A stretch of DNA of 64,000 bases from Sinotaia quadrata (lineage: Eukaryota > Mollusca > Gastropoda > Architaenioglossa > Viviparidae): assembly GCA_028829895.1 (NCBI GenBank), contig CM054180.1:107108635-107172634 (forward strand), in the 5' to 3' direction. Each line of letters opens with the position of its first letter. Position 1 is the first letter of the stretch. The notes beneath the pieces are model-generated. The model worked only from the letters and a program-made list of their open reading frames with translations, did not search any database and was not told the DNA's origin. Positions 56,001-58,967 of the stretch are shown here, one piece after another. The position numbers were made by a program, and so were the translations under genes.

Positions 56001-58967
56001 TTATCCCGAAAATAACTTTTAGGCTACAACCTTACAAAAATTATTTAATTTACTCAGAACACCTTCCGAAATAAATTACGCGTTAACTCTTTACACGTTT
56101 CACCTGCTTGTCACAGTGTCCGCTGTTCCAAGACTTCCGTAATGTCACGGCTCCTACCATACAACATTACACATTATATCTAGCACCCTAAATATAATAG
56201 TCCGAAGTCTGTTACTACCGATAACTCTCCTAGCTGGCGGTATAACCTTCGACTCCTCACAATGAAGTACTCAGTAACACAATACTAAATAAATCATTCA
56301 ATAGCTAACATGACATATTTAACTACGCTTAAATATATCAACATTAACTAACATGCACGCTACTCTGCAAAAGAATACATGCACATGTCACAACAAAAGC
56401 AAAGAAAATCAGTGATACAAAAATCAAAAGAACAATTGGCAATTCTGTTCGTTCGTTCGTTTCTAGGTTATGATGCGCCCTATGTATAAAAATGTTACAA
56501 TTTACAATTTAATACATATCAATCCCGGACGAGCCCCCACTTGTTACGTTTCCAGTATTTATTTAAAGACCCTGCTTAGAATAATTAAAAGACTTTAAAT
56601 ATAATTAATTCTTCCTCTCATATTCTACACAGACTGGTTGCTCAATTTATTATCTGACTAATTAAAAGTGCGTCTTGTAGTTCAGACGACAAATTTACAG
56701 ACTAATAAACTGCGAACTTTTAGCTAGATTTGAAAACAGTTAAATCCCTCTAAATTAATATGCACTCGTCATCAATCTTTCTGCTCATCCGCCCCCATTC
56801 AAATCTAAGAATTAATCTAATTGGTCTATTGTGCATAGAAATCAACTACTAAGAGGTATTAACAAGAAAATAAGATTTAATAAAGTTTAACAAATTAACA
56901 ATAAATCGAATGCAACGCGAATAGTCTTCACTCTGTCTTTACGCGCCTATGCCTGATTTTTGTCAATCTAAATTGCCAGAAAAGTGTTCCTTTGAGATCT
57001 GTACACTTGATCTTGCACTTAGCTCTATTCTTGTATCCTTGGTCTCAACACTCAGTCATGCTGATTCGTTCCCTCAGTCCCCCTTTAACGACACACGTGG
57101 TGCATAAGGAATGATGTCCCTTTGTTAGTGGCTAGGAACTGGAATTTTTTGCAGCATGGCCCTCAGAGTGGATTTCGACACGCTTACACCAATAAGCTAA
57201 TGCAGGTGAGGCATGGTGAACATGAACCATGAGCCGACCTGTGGATGCAACGTGTTTGGATATAATTCTCAACCTAACAGGTCCTACCTAGGCATGGCTC
57301 AATTAAATGCGCTGAACAAAGAGTTTCGACCTCGCGTCGCTTACAATTAAATTTTAGAAAAATATAATCGTCTCACATGTGTTCCATTTAACAGTCATGA
57401 CGTATGAAGCAATAAAATAGATACAACGTTAAATTAATGTTCATACAAGGGGTAATTCAAGCCGACAGAGCGCTTCACAATTTACAATTTAAATTACACG
57501 CAATAATTGAATTACATGAAGAATTCATATCGAGCGCAGCATTCTGGCTCTTAGTGAATTAAACAATATAAATTAAAGTACAGAAATGGAAAAATGGTTA
57601 CAATAAATTTATATTCCGTAACATATAGGTTTTCAGCTATTTCTCTGAACCATGCTCAAGTGTATATGGAAATCATATAATACATAGCACAAATACATAC
57701 TTAACAATACATAGGCAAATACTATTAAATAAAATGATACCTTTGAGAGAAGTCGAAGGGTACCTTGATTCTCTATGGCGCCGGCTGCCTCTCACGACCC
57801 GAGTAAGCTGATGGAATTAGCTAAAATGTGCTCGAAGTGAGGGAGCGGAAGCGTGTGGGTACATATATAGAAAGGTATATTGCGTATCACGTGACTGTTC
57901 GCAAAGCATGTGGTTGGTTCGAGAACTGGACAATGGTCCTAAAGTTACATAACATCTTGACCTGTTCTAGAAGCACCTAGAAAAAGGAAGCTTGGAACAA
58001 AGGGCCAAGGGTTTCAAATATTCGAATTTGAAGTAAACAAGGCTAAGTGGGTCATCAGGTCGGACATTTTTATCAGACTGTGACACCCTGGCATTTACGT
58101 CTTTCTCGATTGCGTCTTGTTCACCCGGCCCTGAAAAGGGCAAAGGGCTAATGTCTACTTGTTCCTCCGTCCCTGAAAGGGGCAGGGTAGTAGAGTTGAT
58201 AGCAGATCGGGTGGAGCGTTTTTCCATGTTTTCGATCGTGCTTCTCCGTCGGTGGTCCGATGCGAAGTGTGGTGTGACAAACACAACAATATTTACAGTG
58301 CGCGTAATAGCTTGACAAGTCACGAGGCAAGAGGTCAACCATTTAAATAAAACCAGGCAAATCTCGACGCAAGACGTCAGCCAATTAAAACACTTCAGAC
58401 AAATCATGAGGCAAGACGTCAGCCAATTAAACACTTAAGACAAATCACGATCGATCTACGCATTCATTTAAATTCCCTGTCAGTTTGACACGTCGAAGGC
58501 AGCTGTGATTCTACAGATAACATTGCCATTAATTTACAAGAATGAATAAACTGGCATTAATAGATATTCGTATGAAATGTAATCCCAATTACTATCATAA
58601 TCCTGTACTGTCGTGACTAATTCGCTAATTGCTAATCTCTATATTGAGTTCATAGGTCAGTTTTTCTTAGCAATACGTATAATTATAACTAAGGAAATCT
58701 ACTTTTACAATAGATCACTGCTGTACAAGGTTTCAGTACTGTTATTGAACTGTCTGTGATAAACATGATATTACACCATTCTGACAGATCAAACGTGCCA
58801 GCGACAAATATATGAGTTCAATATCAACAGAAACAGAAATTACGTCTGCGTCTGATCAAAGAAACCAACACACGCACACTTACACACACAAAGCCGGTGC
58901 AAAAGTATTTACCACGAGTTTGCGTTATCTGATTTTCTTGGAACATTTTCTTGTCGCCCTTAGACAT
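8257..58967 (-). CDS. SLC44A2-like: choline transporter-like protein, SLC44/CTL family, complete, 22 coding exons
   Basis: Joined on the minus strand from 58967 down, exons are 58967-58913, 47556-47496, 38819-38746, 36782-36704, 34508-34421, 33317-33210, 31357-31297, 30235-30094, 29504-29421, 28604-28492, 26437-26324, 24901-24802, 24208-24089, 22914-22782, 22538-22486, 20580-20404, 17948-17820, 15078-15009, 14159-14015, 11410-11322, 10221-10137 and 8360-8257. They total 2184 nt (727 aa plus stop). Every junction has GT/AG and all phases agree. Family marks run in order: DP-x-x-[11 protein letters not shown], the cysteine-rich outer loop, [27 protein letters not shown] and [20 protein letters not shown]44 proteins are membrane proteins with about ten helices that transport choline or ethanolamine in plasma membrane and mitochondria. 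The C-terminus looks like the CTL2/4/5 branch; length is close to vertebrate CTL2 (about 706). Substrate is inferred from family only. Retroelements fill introns 1 and 2. Confidence 0.93.
8675..8765. repeat. 26-bp minisatellite, 3 copies
   Basis: The unit is like TAAATCATTTCTGACTGAAT followed by GCATTA. It lies in the last intron of the SLC44-like gene. Confidence 0.85.
8963..9417. repeat. 32-bp AT-rich minisatellite, about 14 copies
   Basis: The unit is like GACTTGCTAATTATATATTA followed by TTACTATATTAT, with several subfamilies (GCTAATT and GATAATG types). Intronic. Confidence 0.9.
9762..10137 (-). repeat. 47-bp minisatellite of exon 21 donor copies, 8 units
   Basis: Units on the plus strand read TACTCACAGAAACAGAGAAA and on. 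On the minus strand each holds a near-copy of the end of exon 21 (CATTGTTTCTCTGTTTCT) followed by GTGAGT. The array abuts the real donor at 10136. Two units have lost the GT (TAATCACAG and ACTCATAG on the plus strand); the others keep it. The array thus grew from the exon 21 / intron 21 border. Confidence 0.9.
10137..10221 (-). CDS. SLC44A2-like: SLC44-like exon 21
   Basis: Acceptor TTTGCAG, donor GTGAGTAG. It encodes a membrane segment and [14 protein letters not shown], matching the family's penultimate block. If the donor is not used, translation stops three codons later (TAG). Confidence 0.93.
10222..11321. other. SLC44-like intron 20, no other content
   Basis: AT-rich intron between exons 20 and 21. 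I see no repeat array, mobile element or extra exon in it. Confidence 0.6.
11322..11410 (-). CDS. SLC44A2-like: SLC44-like exon 20
   Basis: Acceptor TTTTACAG, donor GTAAGTAC. It encodes [11 protein letters not shown] and a hydrophobic stretch, and aligns with the family's GILAFFFF segment before the second-last helix. Confidence 0.93.
11921..12190. repeat. 27-bp minisatellite, exactly 10 copies
   Basis: The unit is TTTGGTGGTATTTACTGAGG followed by TACACAG, with alternating variants. Because 27 is a multiple of three and the unit lacks stops in several frames, both strands show long 9-residue-repeat frames. I treat these as by-products; the array is in intron 19. Confidence 0.92.
12191..13019. 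other. gene-free part of SLC44-like intron 19
   Basis: AT-rich sequence without a recognisable gene or element. Confidence 0.5.
13020..13165 (-). mobile_element. tRNA-derived SINE (minus orientation)
   Basis: On the minus strand the block near 13165-13085 resembles a tRNA-derived Pol III head: CTAGTAGGTCTAGATGCAGG, then a B-box-like GGTTGTGAGTTCGGTCC. It is followed by a tail with CTTAGGGCAGGCAATT and AATAAAG near 13020-13045. The same tail occurs at 35361-35395 on the plus strand. Ends are approximate. Confidence 0.55.
13716..13985. repeat. 42-44-bp minisatellite, 6 copies
   Basis: The unit is like GCATACAAAGTTCCAATTTA followed by TTCCAGAAATGATTA, with length variants (ACAGTTAC or ATTAT ends). 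It lies just downstream of exon 19 in intron 19. Confidence 0.9.
14015..14159 (-). CDS. SLC44A2-like: SLC44-like exon 19
   Basis: Donor GTAAGTGG. It encodes [19 protein letters not shown], then DKTTDF and a hydrophobic helix, matching the family block after CCFWCLEKF almost position by position. Confidence 0.95.
14288..14504. mobile_element. foldback / MITE-like element with TTAGGG-like core
   Basis: A 217-bp block with imperfect inverted ends sharing AAATGCGCG and CGACAAA, flanked on both sides by GCATAT (14282-14287 and 14505-14510), a likely target duplication. The centre (about 14360-14440) is a string of GGGTTA, GGATTA and GGTTAT units, close to the metazoan telomere repeat. It carries no gene. 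It lies in intron 18. Confidence 0.6.
14695..15008 (-). repeat. degenerate repeats seeded at exon 18 donor, about 4 copies
   Basis: Diverged copies of the exon 18 end and its donor recur near 14740, 14800, 14910 and 15000. Plus-strand anchors are ATGCATTTTTATAATTAC and GACTGAAAT / GACACTGAAAC. In minus-strand translation the exon end (NKNAYIM) recurs in decayed form. It looks like an older version of the exon 21 array. Confidence 0.55.
15009..15078 (-). CDS. SLC44A2-like: SLC44-like exon 18
   Basis: Acceptor CTCACAG, donor GTATACAT. It encodes [20 protein letters not shown], the most conserved intracellular segment of the family. The first base completes a Lys codon. Confidence 0.95.
15079..16810. 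other. SLC44-like intron 17, possible old element at 15220-16480
   Basis: From about 15220 to 16480 the base composition is less AT-rich than the intron around it, and a segment of about 65 bp is duplicated (near 15885 and 15950, CGTTCTGCTCTGGTG). I find no LTR pair, target duplication or protein, so the element type stays open. Confidence 0.3.
16811..17055. repeat. 32-bp minisatellite, 8 copies
   Basis: The unit is ATGGCTTCTAGGTATTATAG followed by CATAGACTCAAA, with near-perfect copies. Intronic. Confidence 0.93.
17056..17819. other. gene-free part of SLC44-like intron 17
   Basis: AT-rich sequence with no recognisable gene or repeat array. Confidence 0.5.
17820..17948 (-). CDS. SLC44A2-like: SLC44-like exon 17
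   Basis: Acceptor CCATAG, donor GTAGGTAC. It encodes [20 protein letters not shown], then [10 protein letters not shown]. The last two bases AA join A of exon 18, giving the right spacing to CCFWCLEKF. An earlier GT at GTGGCA would break that spacing. Confidence 0.95.
18130..18260. repeat. short duplicated block CATGACTTTACTCAAACT
   Basis: Two to three diverged copies of CATGACTTTACTCAAACTYCATA lead into the large repeat tract that follows. Intron 16. Confidence 0.5.
18400..18990. repeat. 22-bp minisatellite, about 26 diverged copies
   Basis: The unit is CTGACACAACACAGATTTAA followed by AC, with many one-base length variants. Confidence 0.88.
19060..19570. repeat. 26-27-bp minisatellite, diverged
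   Basis: The unit is like ACTCCTATCTGAAACAGTAA followed by CTAAGTG. Copies vary in length; looser relatives reach about 19850. Confidence 0.8.
20020..20403 (-). repeat. about 45-bp repeats carrying copies of the exon 16 donor
   Basis: Plus-strand units read GACATACCTAAAATATCTAC then AGAGGGAAAGTGGG. On the minus strand this gives TAGATATTTTAG followed by GTATGTCAG, close to the real exon 16 border GAGATGTTTCAG / GTATGTCAT. At least three units keep an AG-GTATGT or AG-GTACGT donor core. The array abuts the exon and decays with distance. Confidence 0.8.
20404..20580 (-). CDS. SLC44A2-like: SLC44-like exon 16
   Basis: Acceptor TTTTTACAG, donor GTATGTCA. It encodes [18 protein letters not shown] and [20 protein letters not shown], the family signature helix. 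If the donor is missed, the frame stays open for about 46 codons through the downstream repeats. Confidence 0.96.
20581..21249. other. gene-free part of SLC44-like intron 15
   Basis: No coding frame or RNA gene seen. A short TG run with a G-tract is at 21060-21080. Confidence 0.5.
21250..21480. repeat. 28-bp minisatellite, about 8 copies
   Basis: The unit is CTCATGCTGTTCCTGTGCAA followed by AGCATTGC. The 28-bp period rotates the frame, so the Cys/Leu-rich frames here are by-products. Confidence 0.88.
22030..22235. repeat. 63-bp minisatellite, about 3 copies
   Basis: The unit contains AAACTATTTAACACACCAGA and TATCAACAAACTGTTTAACA. It is nearly identical between copies. Intron 15. Confidence 0.9.
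22486..22538 (-). CDS. SLC44A2-like: SLC44-like exon 15
   Basis: Acceptor ATTTACAG, donor GTATGTAC. It encodes [14 protein letters not shown], part of an extracellular loop with an NST sequon and one cysteine. The small size is supported by matching phases on both sides. Confidence 0.88.
22782..22914 (-). CDS. SLC44A2-like: SLC44-like exon 14
   Basis: Acceptor ACTCTCAG, donor GTAAGGAT. It encodes a variable extracellular loop with [11 protein letters not shown] (two N-glycosylation sequons) and ends in PCDST. Vertebrate members have a loop of similar position and length. Confidence 0.88.
23036..23985. other. unexplained insertion-like block in SLC44-like intron 13
   Basis: The block starts where a copy of ATAGTGAAAATAGT (22996 and 23040) ends and is less AT-rich than the intron. 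It could be a solo LTR or an old element, but I find no protein and no clear target duplication. A perfect 9-bp inverted repeat, ATATCAATG / CATTGATAT, is at 23961-23981. Confidence 0.3.
24089..24208 (-). CDS. SLC44A2-like: SLC44-like exon 13
   Basis: Acceptor TATTTACAG, donor GTAATATG. It encodes [16 protein letters not shown] and a second hydrophobic run, the helix pair after EAS-R in the family. Confidence 0.93.
24472..24615. repeat. (TG)n microsatellite
   Basis: Two long TG runs (24472-24497 and 24559-24615) are joined by TG-rich sequence. Intron 12. Confidence 0.97.
24802..24901 (-). CDS. SLC44A2-like: SLC44-like exon 12
   Basis: Acceptor TTTGAAAAG, donor GTATGTAG. It encodes a hydrophobic helix and [18 protein letters not shown], matching the family's RKRIRIAIALIKEAS. 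The acceptor is weak but fixed by phase and alignment. Confidence 0.92.
24902..26323. other. SLC44-like intron 11
   Basis: Very AT-rich. It holds the 26-bp array at 25595-25775 and no gene. A plus-strand frame near 25961-26245 shows no recognisable domain and is treated as chance. Confidence 0.5.
25595..25775. repeat. 26-bp minisatellite, about 7 copies
   Basis: The unit is TTGATAAATATAAGTTATAT followed by ACATAC. Confidence 0.9.
26324..26437 (-). CDS. SLC44A2-like: SLC44-like exon 11
   Basis: Acceptor TTTTCAG, donor GTAATGGG. It encodes [11 protein letters not shown], a short loop and the start of the next helix. A1-2 phase borders match both neighbours. Confidence 0.92.
26438..27844. other. 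gene-free part of SLC44-like intron 10
   Basis: AT-rich, no gene or clear element seen. Confidence 0.5.
27845..28245. repeat. about 62-bp minisatellite, 6-7 copies
   Basis: The unit contains TTCACATGTGAAATGAACCT and TATTTCACTTAGTTAATATG. Copies are most alike at 28030-28230 and decay to the left. Confidence 0.88.
28492..28604 (-). CDS. SLC44A2-like: SLC44-like exon 10
   Basis: Acceptor GTTGTAG, donor GTATGTAT. It encodes [16 protein letters not shown] and a further helix. The first base joins AT from exon 9 to give Ile, reproducing the family spacing between TSW and LLR. Confidence 0.93.
28825..29012. mobile_element. Tc1/mariner-superfamily (pogo/Tigger-type) MITE
   Basis: A 188-bp element with inverted ends, CAGTGAAACCTCGCTATAAC on the left and the reverse complement of CACTGGAACCCCACCATAAC on the right, flanked by TA on both sides. 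CAGTG ends and TA target duplication are typical of pogo/Tigger-like DNA transposons. It has no coding capacity. Intron 9. Confidence 0.75.
29421..29504 (-). CDS. SLC44A2-like: SLC44-like exon 9
   Basis: Acceptor TTCTTCAG, donor GTAAGTAT. It encodes [14 protein letters not shown], matching the family's segment before helix 2. Confidence 0.93.
29708..29800. repeat. (TG)n microsatellite
   Basis: TG repeat with a few interruptions, pure at 29731-29770. Intron 8. Confidence 0.97.
30094..30235 (-). CDS. SLC44A2-like: SLC44-like exon 8
   Basis: Acceptor ATTTCAG, donor GTAAGACT. It encodes LNRCLP, the conserved end of the cysteine-rich outer loop, then a variable region with an NGT sequon and TVEDMNIAI. 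Confidence 0.92.
30305..30382. repeat. (TG)n microsatellite, about 37 units
   Basis: Almost uninterrupted TG repeat in intron 7 of the SLC44-like gene. Confidence 0.98.
31297..31357 (-). CDS. SLC44A2-like: SLC44-like exon 7
   Basis: Acceptor GTTCCAG, donor GTAAATTG. It encodes [14 protein letters not shown], matching the family's DEDC block. It joins exon 6 directly in phase 0. Confidence 0.92.
31358..33209. other. SLC44-like intron 6, no other content
   Basis: AT-rich intron. A coding-like stretch near 33010-33101 was tested as an exon and rejected on phase and family spacing. Confidence 0.55.
33210..33317 (-). CDS. SLC44A2-like: SLC44-like exon 6
   Basis: Acceptor TCACCCAG, donor GTAAGGCT. 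It encodes VCVSSCPTQ, the conserved Cys-Pro block of the outer loop, then a lysine-rich stretch with a further cysteine. It is 36 codons in phase 0. Confidence 0.94.
33655..34110. repeat. 28-bp minisatellite, about 16 copies
   Basis: The unit is ACATCTTTACAGCTAATTGT followed by ATCTATAA. Intron 5. Confidence 0.92.
34421..34508 (-). CDS. SLC44A2-like: SLC44-like exon 5
   Basis: Acceptor GCTCTAG, donor GTGAACCA. It encodes [13 protein letters not shown] and CPTPQ, matching the family's KPYLFFFN and CPTPQ blocks. A run of nine T encodes the three Phe codons. Confidence 0.95.
35040..35395 (+). mobile_element. SINE-like element (plus orientation)
   Basis: A possible tRNA-derived head lies near 35043-35105 (GGTTGCAGCGCC, then a B-box-like AAGGTCAAACTCC). 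The end at 35361-35395 has CTTAGGGCAGGCAATT and ATAAAG, the same tail as the SINE at 13020-13165. The middle is not alignable by eye. Ends are approximate. Confidence 0.45.
35930..36380. repeat. 57-bp minisatellite, 8 copies
   Basis: The unit contains TGGTTGTAAAGCTCAGTAGA and CATTTCTGTGACTGGCAT. As 57 is 19 codons and the unit lacks stops, both strands give long 19-residue-repeat frames. No splice or start context supports them. Intron 4. Confidence 0.92.
36704..36782 (-). CDS. SLC44A2-like: SLC44-like exon 4
   Basis: Acceptor TTCTGCAG, donor GTATGCTT. It encodes [18 protein letters not shown], matching the family's LYP-x-(D/N)S-x-G-x-x-CG motif at the start of the outer loop. Confidence 0.95.
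36783..38745. other. SLC44-like intron 3, no other content
   Basis: About 2 kb of AT-rich intron in which I see no repeat array, element or exon. Confidence 0.55.
38746..38819 (-). CDS. SLC44A2-like: SLC44-like exon 3
   Basis: Acceptor ATTGCAG, donor GTAAGATT. It encodes [14 protein letters not shown] and the rest of helix 1. SCTD-(V/I)-ICC is a strong family mark. Confidence 0.96.
38820..39602. other. SLC44-like intron 2, before the gypsy element
   Basis: AT-rich intron without a gene. It ends at the TGTAG start of the left LTR. Confidence 0.5.
39603..40283 (+). repeat. gypsy element 1, left LTR (3' end truncated)
   Basis: Identity with the right LTR runs from TGTAGCCC to GTGTGGTTTGA. After that the two diverge: the expected end CTACTACA is missing. 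Confidence 0.88.
40292..41265 (+). mobile_element. retroposon (copy b) inserted in gypsy element 1
   Basis: A 974-bp insert bounded by the 10-bp direct repeat GATTGAGAGT at 40282-40291 and 41266-41275, a likely target duplication. Its 3' end has the shared tail GCGAAAGCGG ... CTCCATCC followed by a short CATC repeat. It holds a T run (40496-40515), an A-rich low-complexity tract and a poly(A) run at about 41005-41036. It has no coding frame. It belongs with copies a (725-767) and the retroposon at 48562-58313 by its tail only. Confidence 0.55.
41268..43646 (+). CDS. pol: gypsy element 1 Pol fragment: RT, RNase H, integrase
   Basis: 792 codons open. The frame begins inside the RT domain ([20 protein letters not shown]), reached only by a TTG, so the true N-terminus is lost. 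RT has the catalytic YLDD at about residue 126. RNase H starts near 287 ([12 protein letters not shown]) and the primer-grip part ends near 400. The integrase zinc module H-x-H-x-C-x-C is at about 558-600, and the core shows D near 624, D near 682 (SDQGRNF) and E near 717 (CERFNR). It ends soon after the core, where 108-bp repeats begin, so the integrase C-terminal domain is missing or shifted to another frame. Gag and protease are absent; transposition would need help from another copy. Confidence 0.9.
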   Translation: MRVRSVCLPAASPVVVVRKKDGSLRLCVDFRRLNTKTKKDAYPLPRIDESLDALRGSKFFSTLDLASGYHQVAMEEKDREKTAFITPFGLFEYTRMPFGLCNAPATFQRLMQAAMNDFVFQILLVYLDDILVYANSYEEHLRRLELVFSRLRQLGLKLNPEKCNFFKSQVSYLGHTVSADGIATDEDKIKAVRLWPRPMTLKELRSFLGFASYYRRFVKDFAKLAAPLHQVVAAVAHPNKKRMQRYQRIGEAWTADCESAFMHLKSALTTTPVLAYADYTLPFILETDASQFGLGAVLSQEQDGVKRVISYASRTLRPTERNMNNYSSMKLELLALKWAITEKFRGYLLGTNFVAFTDNNPLSHLQTAKLGAVEQRWAAELAAFNFEIKYRSGRSNANADALSRNPCESPSGPEEDEGVAIMSTLVTSISTELPGEVYTAINNVKEIYSLNIAADTQTSGIEDSTSCFHSYTKPELRIMQDGDVDIRRVKEIISSNNKLTTAQRRDLSLETRTILRHMHQLRQEDGVLFRFIKDANSGIFKQLLLPKVLRPKVLTLCHQELGHQGTDRTFEVIRQRCYWPNMYKDIESWISKCERCVRGKTPHVVKAKMGTLLATKPLEILAIDFTKMDMSHNGLEDILVMTDVFTKFTVAVPTKDQLATTVASILTKEWFYRYGVPLRIHSDQGRNFESQIIKELCQVYGVNKSRTTAYHPSGNGQCERFNRTLQGLLRTLPPEKKRLWPHHLPELLYAYNTTLDPHHNKIGAASRMGPKGARNGQTTFSGWTDGRQPLTS
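43646..43965 (+). repeat. 108-bp tandem repeat at the end of pol, 3 copies
   Basis: Copies start at 43646, 43754 and 43862, with a partial one before them. The unit is GC-rich, unlike the AT-rich flanks. 108 bp is 36 codons, and in the frame of 43484-44074, which is -1 to pol, all copies are open ([18 protein letters not shown] is the core). It ends in a glutamine-rich stretch. Confidence 0.85.
43966..45585 (+). other. long untranslated 3' region of gypsy element 1
   Basis: No protein-like frame. A block of about 180 bp is imperfectly duplicated (GGGGAGGAGCTTAAAAGCA at about 45150 and 45330). Confidence 0.55.
45586..45601 (+). other. polypurine tract of gypsy element 1
   Basis: TAGTAGGGGGGAATAA lies directly before the TGTAG of the right LTR, the expected place of plus-strand priming. 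Confidence 0.75.
45602..46297 (+). repeat. gypsy element 1, right LTR
   Basis: 696 bp from TGTAGCCC to CTACTACA. It is complete, unlike the left copy, and has two extra bases in a TA run near 46060. Confidence 0.88.
46298..47495. other. SLC44-like intron 2, after the gypsy element
   Basis: No gene. 46551-46585 resembles 43519-43554 of pol (shared CACACTCGATCCA). A CT-rich microsatellite is at 46999-47032. Confidence 0.45.
47496..47556 (-). CDS. SLC44A2-like: SLC44-like exon 2
   Basis: Acceptor TTTTTTTCAG, donor GTAAGAAA. It encodes [12 protein letters not shown], the cytosolic D-P-x-x-KGP motif that precedes helix 1 in the family. Last bases AG plus G of exon 3 give the Arg before SCTD. Confidence 0.94.
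47612..47708. repeat. 12-bp minisatellite, about 8 copies
   Basis: The unit is GACTGACAAGAC / GGCTGACAAGAC. It lies about 55 nt upstream of the exon 2 acceptor on the minus strand, inside intron 1. Confidence 0.9.
47750..48499. other. gene-free part of SLC44-like intron 1
   Basis: AT-rich, with a 54-bp near-duplicate at 48125-48240 (ATGAAATATTATTTATTAAT) and a short CA run at 48316-48340. No gene seen. Confidence 0.5.
48500..48561. repeat. left piece of the about 42-bp minisatellite split by the retroposon
   Basis: GTCAGCCAGTTAAAACACCT and CAGACAAGTCATGA match the units at 58311-58450. The array was evidently one before the retroposon entered. Confidence 0.7.
48672..48726 (+). mobile_element. 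possible tRNA-like SINE head
   Basis: GTCTAGTCGGCAAAGGCGGA is followed by a B-box-like GTGGGTTGAAGTC, spaced as in a tRNA-derived Pol III promoter. It lies in the 3' region of the retroposon but on the opposite strand. It may be chance. Confidence 0.3.
48872..49411 (-). CDS. Pro/Gln-rich basic protein frame of retroposon c
   Basis: About 180 codons are open; the first ATG is at 49273 (133 codons). From there the protein is acidic-hydrophobic, then Pro/Thr-rich, then a basic KKKRRR patch, a Gln/His-rich run and a hydrophobic [13 protein letters not shown] near the end. The frame starts at a run of nine A (49403-49411), and an Arg/Lys-rich frame of another phase ends there. A lost or gained base in that run may have split one longer protein. 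No known domain is recognised. It could be a nucleic-acid-binding ORF1-type protein; this is inference. Confidence 0.4.
   Translation of the reverse strand, partial: KKNILKPQILRQIIITETNEKEIQINVRTKEHQQPNEIDNILDQVSMELEAVPLSPIPATPPRPPTTATATTTSECQPTPPTTPEQGEKKKRRRPPPHIRRQQQRPQQQPQQHRGQQQQQQHWLYQEQQYPSWGYFNHPMADLIQLLLDHLYWPPAPTFRHPNGHRGQPRQQQQQRRHH
49485..49845 (-). pseudogene. retroposon c, second part of the interrupted frame
   Basis: Directly next to the gypsy target site (49841-49845) a minus-strand frame is open for about 119 codons to a TGA at 49487-49485. It is in phase with the frame that ends on the other side of the gypsy insert, once the 5-bp duplication is counted once. It has a Cys/Tyr/Trp-rich part and a basic end. 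The TGA overlaps an ATG (ATGA) of the next frame. No domain recognised. Confidence 0.4.
49846..51389 (-). repeat. gypsy element 2, 3' LTR
   Basis: 1544 bp. On the minus strand this is the downstream LTR, next to the polypurine tract. It has no coding frame of note. Confidence 0.95.
51390..51402 (-). other. polypurine tract of gypsy element 2
   Basis: On the minus strand AAAAGCAAGGGGG lies directly before the 3' LTR (TGTCACAG). Confidence 0.8.
51612..55922 (-). CDS. gag-pol: gypsy element 2 Gag-Pol polyprotein, PR-IN-RT-RH order
   Basis: 1436 codons from a true ATG, unbroken. The N-terminus is a long charged coiled coil (about 28-100, [13 protein letters not shown]), then a gag domain and a CCHC zinc knuckle [14 protein letters not shown] near 348-361. 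Protease has DTGCE near 400. Then comes integrase: the zinc module H-x-H / C-x-x-C (about 581-625) and the core with D near 655 (DLIGP), D near 714 (TDQGSQF) and E near 750 (LIEKYNG). A GPY/F-like module ([17 protein letters not shown]) is near 895. Reverse transcriptase follows (YRKLN near 1073, catalytic FMDD near 1170), then RNase H ([13 protein letters not shown] near 1320), ending at ADYMSRA. Putting IN before RT is the copia-like order found in the Gmr1 group of gypsy elements. All catalytic residues are present, so the element may be active. Expression as one fused frame implies no Gag-Pol frameshift. Confidence 0.95.
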   Translation of the reverse strand: MDRKQVIEDLKEAGIMIGYQGDELTSYIKTELEKAEKAEKERQEIEREERLAAREAKKLEAERLADIETKRIAADTEAKRIAADAEIKRLEWEVKKLEVTNPNRDRRSSGDSRSSDGNNHSRIENIIPKINMVPFDENKDQIDAYLKTFEKLARATNIPAEHWAINLSGLLQGSAKNEFNKLSDSESDNYDTVKAALLKRYKLTADTYRRKFKQATKASSETHAQYIRRVADLFQRWIDLAETPQTYAGLRDEMVKDHILGSYKSDLLIHLAIREKSTLEEIGNAADRFDDAHSQFSNAHANNKSRPNEPQTRKDKKNDGKAPNERDDKTSKPDTKNKSDKQKDKKNLACYTCGDSGHFSRTCPEKKTAKVYAVESHTPKTEKSNRTPVQANGHDTIALLDTGCELDAIVNASLVNRTDYTGETISVTFANGEQDILPVAEVSIVSDFVEGTVKAAVMENSPHDVILGCKYVLPCKKQTSTEPPLVNAVTRAASSKDKSVTAPMSAAPAVDKATVSEIKILQAEDETLDKLRRQAVLVSDVNTDDSNKKACIILKKGLLYRYSKVGDEFRKQLVVPQTKRNDVLRLGHESLFGAHMGVQKTTSRITSEFYWPDITADIRRFVLSCDTCQRTQSKNSIRPAPLGEPELISEPYKRVALDLIGPIIPTSTRGNRYVLTTIDYATRFADAVPLKNIDTETVAEALFGLWSRVGIPTEILTDQGSQFIGNVMKEVNRLLSIKHLTCTPYHPQANGLIEKYNGTLKTALKKLATDKPKDWDRYIPALLFAYREVPQSSTGFSPFELLYGRTVRGPMMILKALWTDEKTDDEVKTTYTYVTDLRNRLETIGKIARENLTIAQSRQAEYYNKHTKPREFEVNDKVLLLLPEAHNKLQMKWKGPFVVTAKLGGLNYKVQTGKREKIFHVNLLKKYISREDQTTQADFVVATIVTEDEGDTDCVTGTLPNCPLQTDETVKDVRVNEALTERQKKEVNELLNEFSSTLTDKPGLTDLIEFSLKLTDNKPIRLKPYPLPHAKIDDVRREIKTMLDLGVIEKTDSAYGSPIVLIKKRDNSFRFCVDYRKLNQVTEFCAEPLPDPDLIFTKLANAHYYTKIDLSRGFWQIKVKDTDRHILAFTTPVGNYTWKVMPFGVSNAPSIFSKMMRSLLEPLYGRGVENFMDDLILGTQTWEEHLTLLRDVLARLKQANLTARPTKCEIAQFSLDFLGHKLSHGTMSPSEAKIAQLKDTSQPLTKTQVRSFLGLANYYRKFVPDFSAIACPLTDLTRKNMPTKVVWTDACQNAFDTLKSRLTSDLVVKLPDLTKPFLLRTDASNTGLGAVLLQEHNDTKHPVAYASRKLTTTEQKYSTSEKECLAIVWAIKKFENYLYGKTFVIECDHQPLAFLGQAQFTNSRLMRWSLFLTQYDANIHYIKGSLNVGADYMSRA
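55923..56520 (-). other. gypsy element 2 leader between primer site and gag
   Basis: About 600 nt without a protein-like frame, as expected for a 5' untranslated leader with packaging signals. No specific structure is identified. Confidence 0.6.
56521..56539 (-). other. primer binding site for tRNA-Pro
   Basis: On the minus strand TGGGGGCTCGTCCGGGATT begins 2 nt after the 5' LTR. It is complementary to the 3' end of tRNA-Pro, the primer type known from murine leukaemia virus. Confidence 0.88.
56542..58085 (-). repeat. gypsy element 2, 5' LTR
   Basis: 1544 bp, the same length and apparently the same sequence as 49846-51389. On the minus strand it is the upstream LTR and should hold the Pol II promoter. 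Confidence 0.95.
58091..58227 (-). pseudogene. retroposon c, first part of the interrupted frame
   Basis: ATG at 58227 ([13 protein letters not shown]), about 45 codons, acidic with two LPxSG-type repeats, running into the gypsy target site. It resumes in phase at 49845. About 85 nt of leader separate the ATG from the element's 5' end. No known domain. The insertion breaks it, and at least one stop follows. Confidence 0.4.
58311..58450. repeat. about 42-bp minisatellite, 3 copies
   Basis: The unit is like CAAGACGTCAGCCAATTAAA followed by ACACTTCAGACAAATCATGAGG. A further unit lies at 48500-48561, on the other side of the nested insertions. Confidence 0.85.
58451..58912. other. start of SLC44-like intron 1
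   Basis: AT-rich intron sequence after the exon 1 donor. No gene or element recognised. Confidence 0.5.
58913..58967 (-). CDS. SLC44A2-like: SLC44-like exon 1 (start codon)
   Basis: ATG at 58967 with A at -3, then [13 protein letters not shown] and a donor GTAAATAC after one base of a Gly codon. This base joins GA of exon 2. The short charged N-terminus and the distance to D-P-x-x-KGP fit the family. It is the least conserved exon, so it is the least certain, but with it the total length is a multiple of three. Confidence 0.78.
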
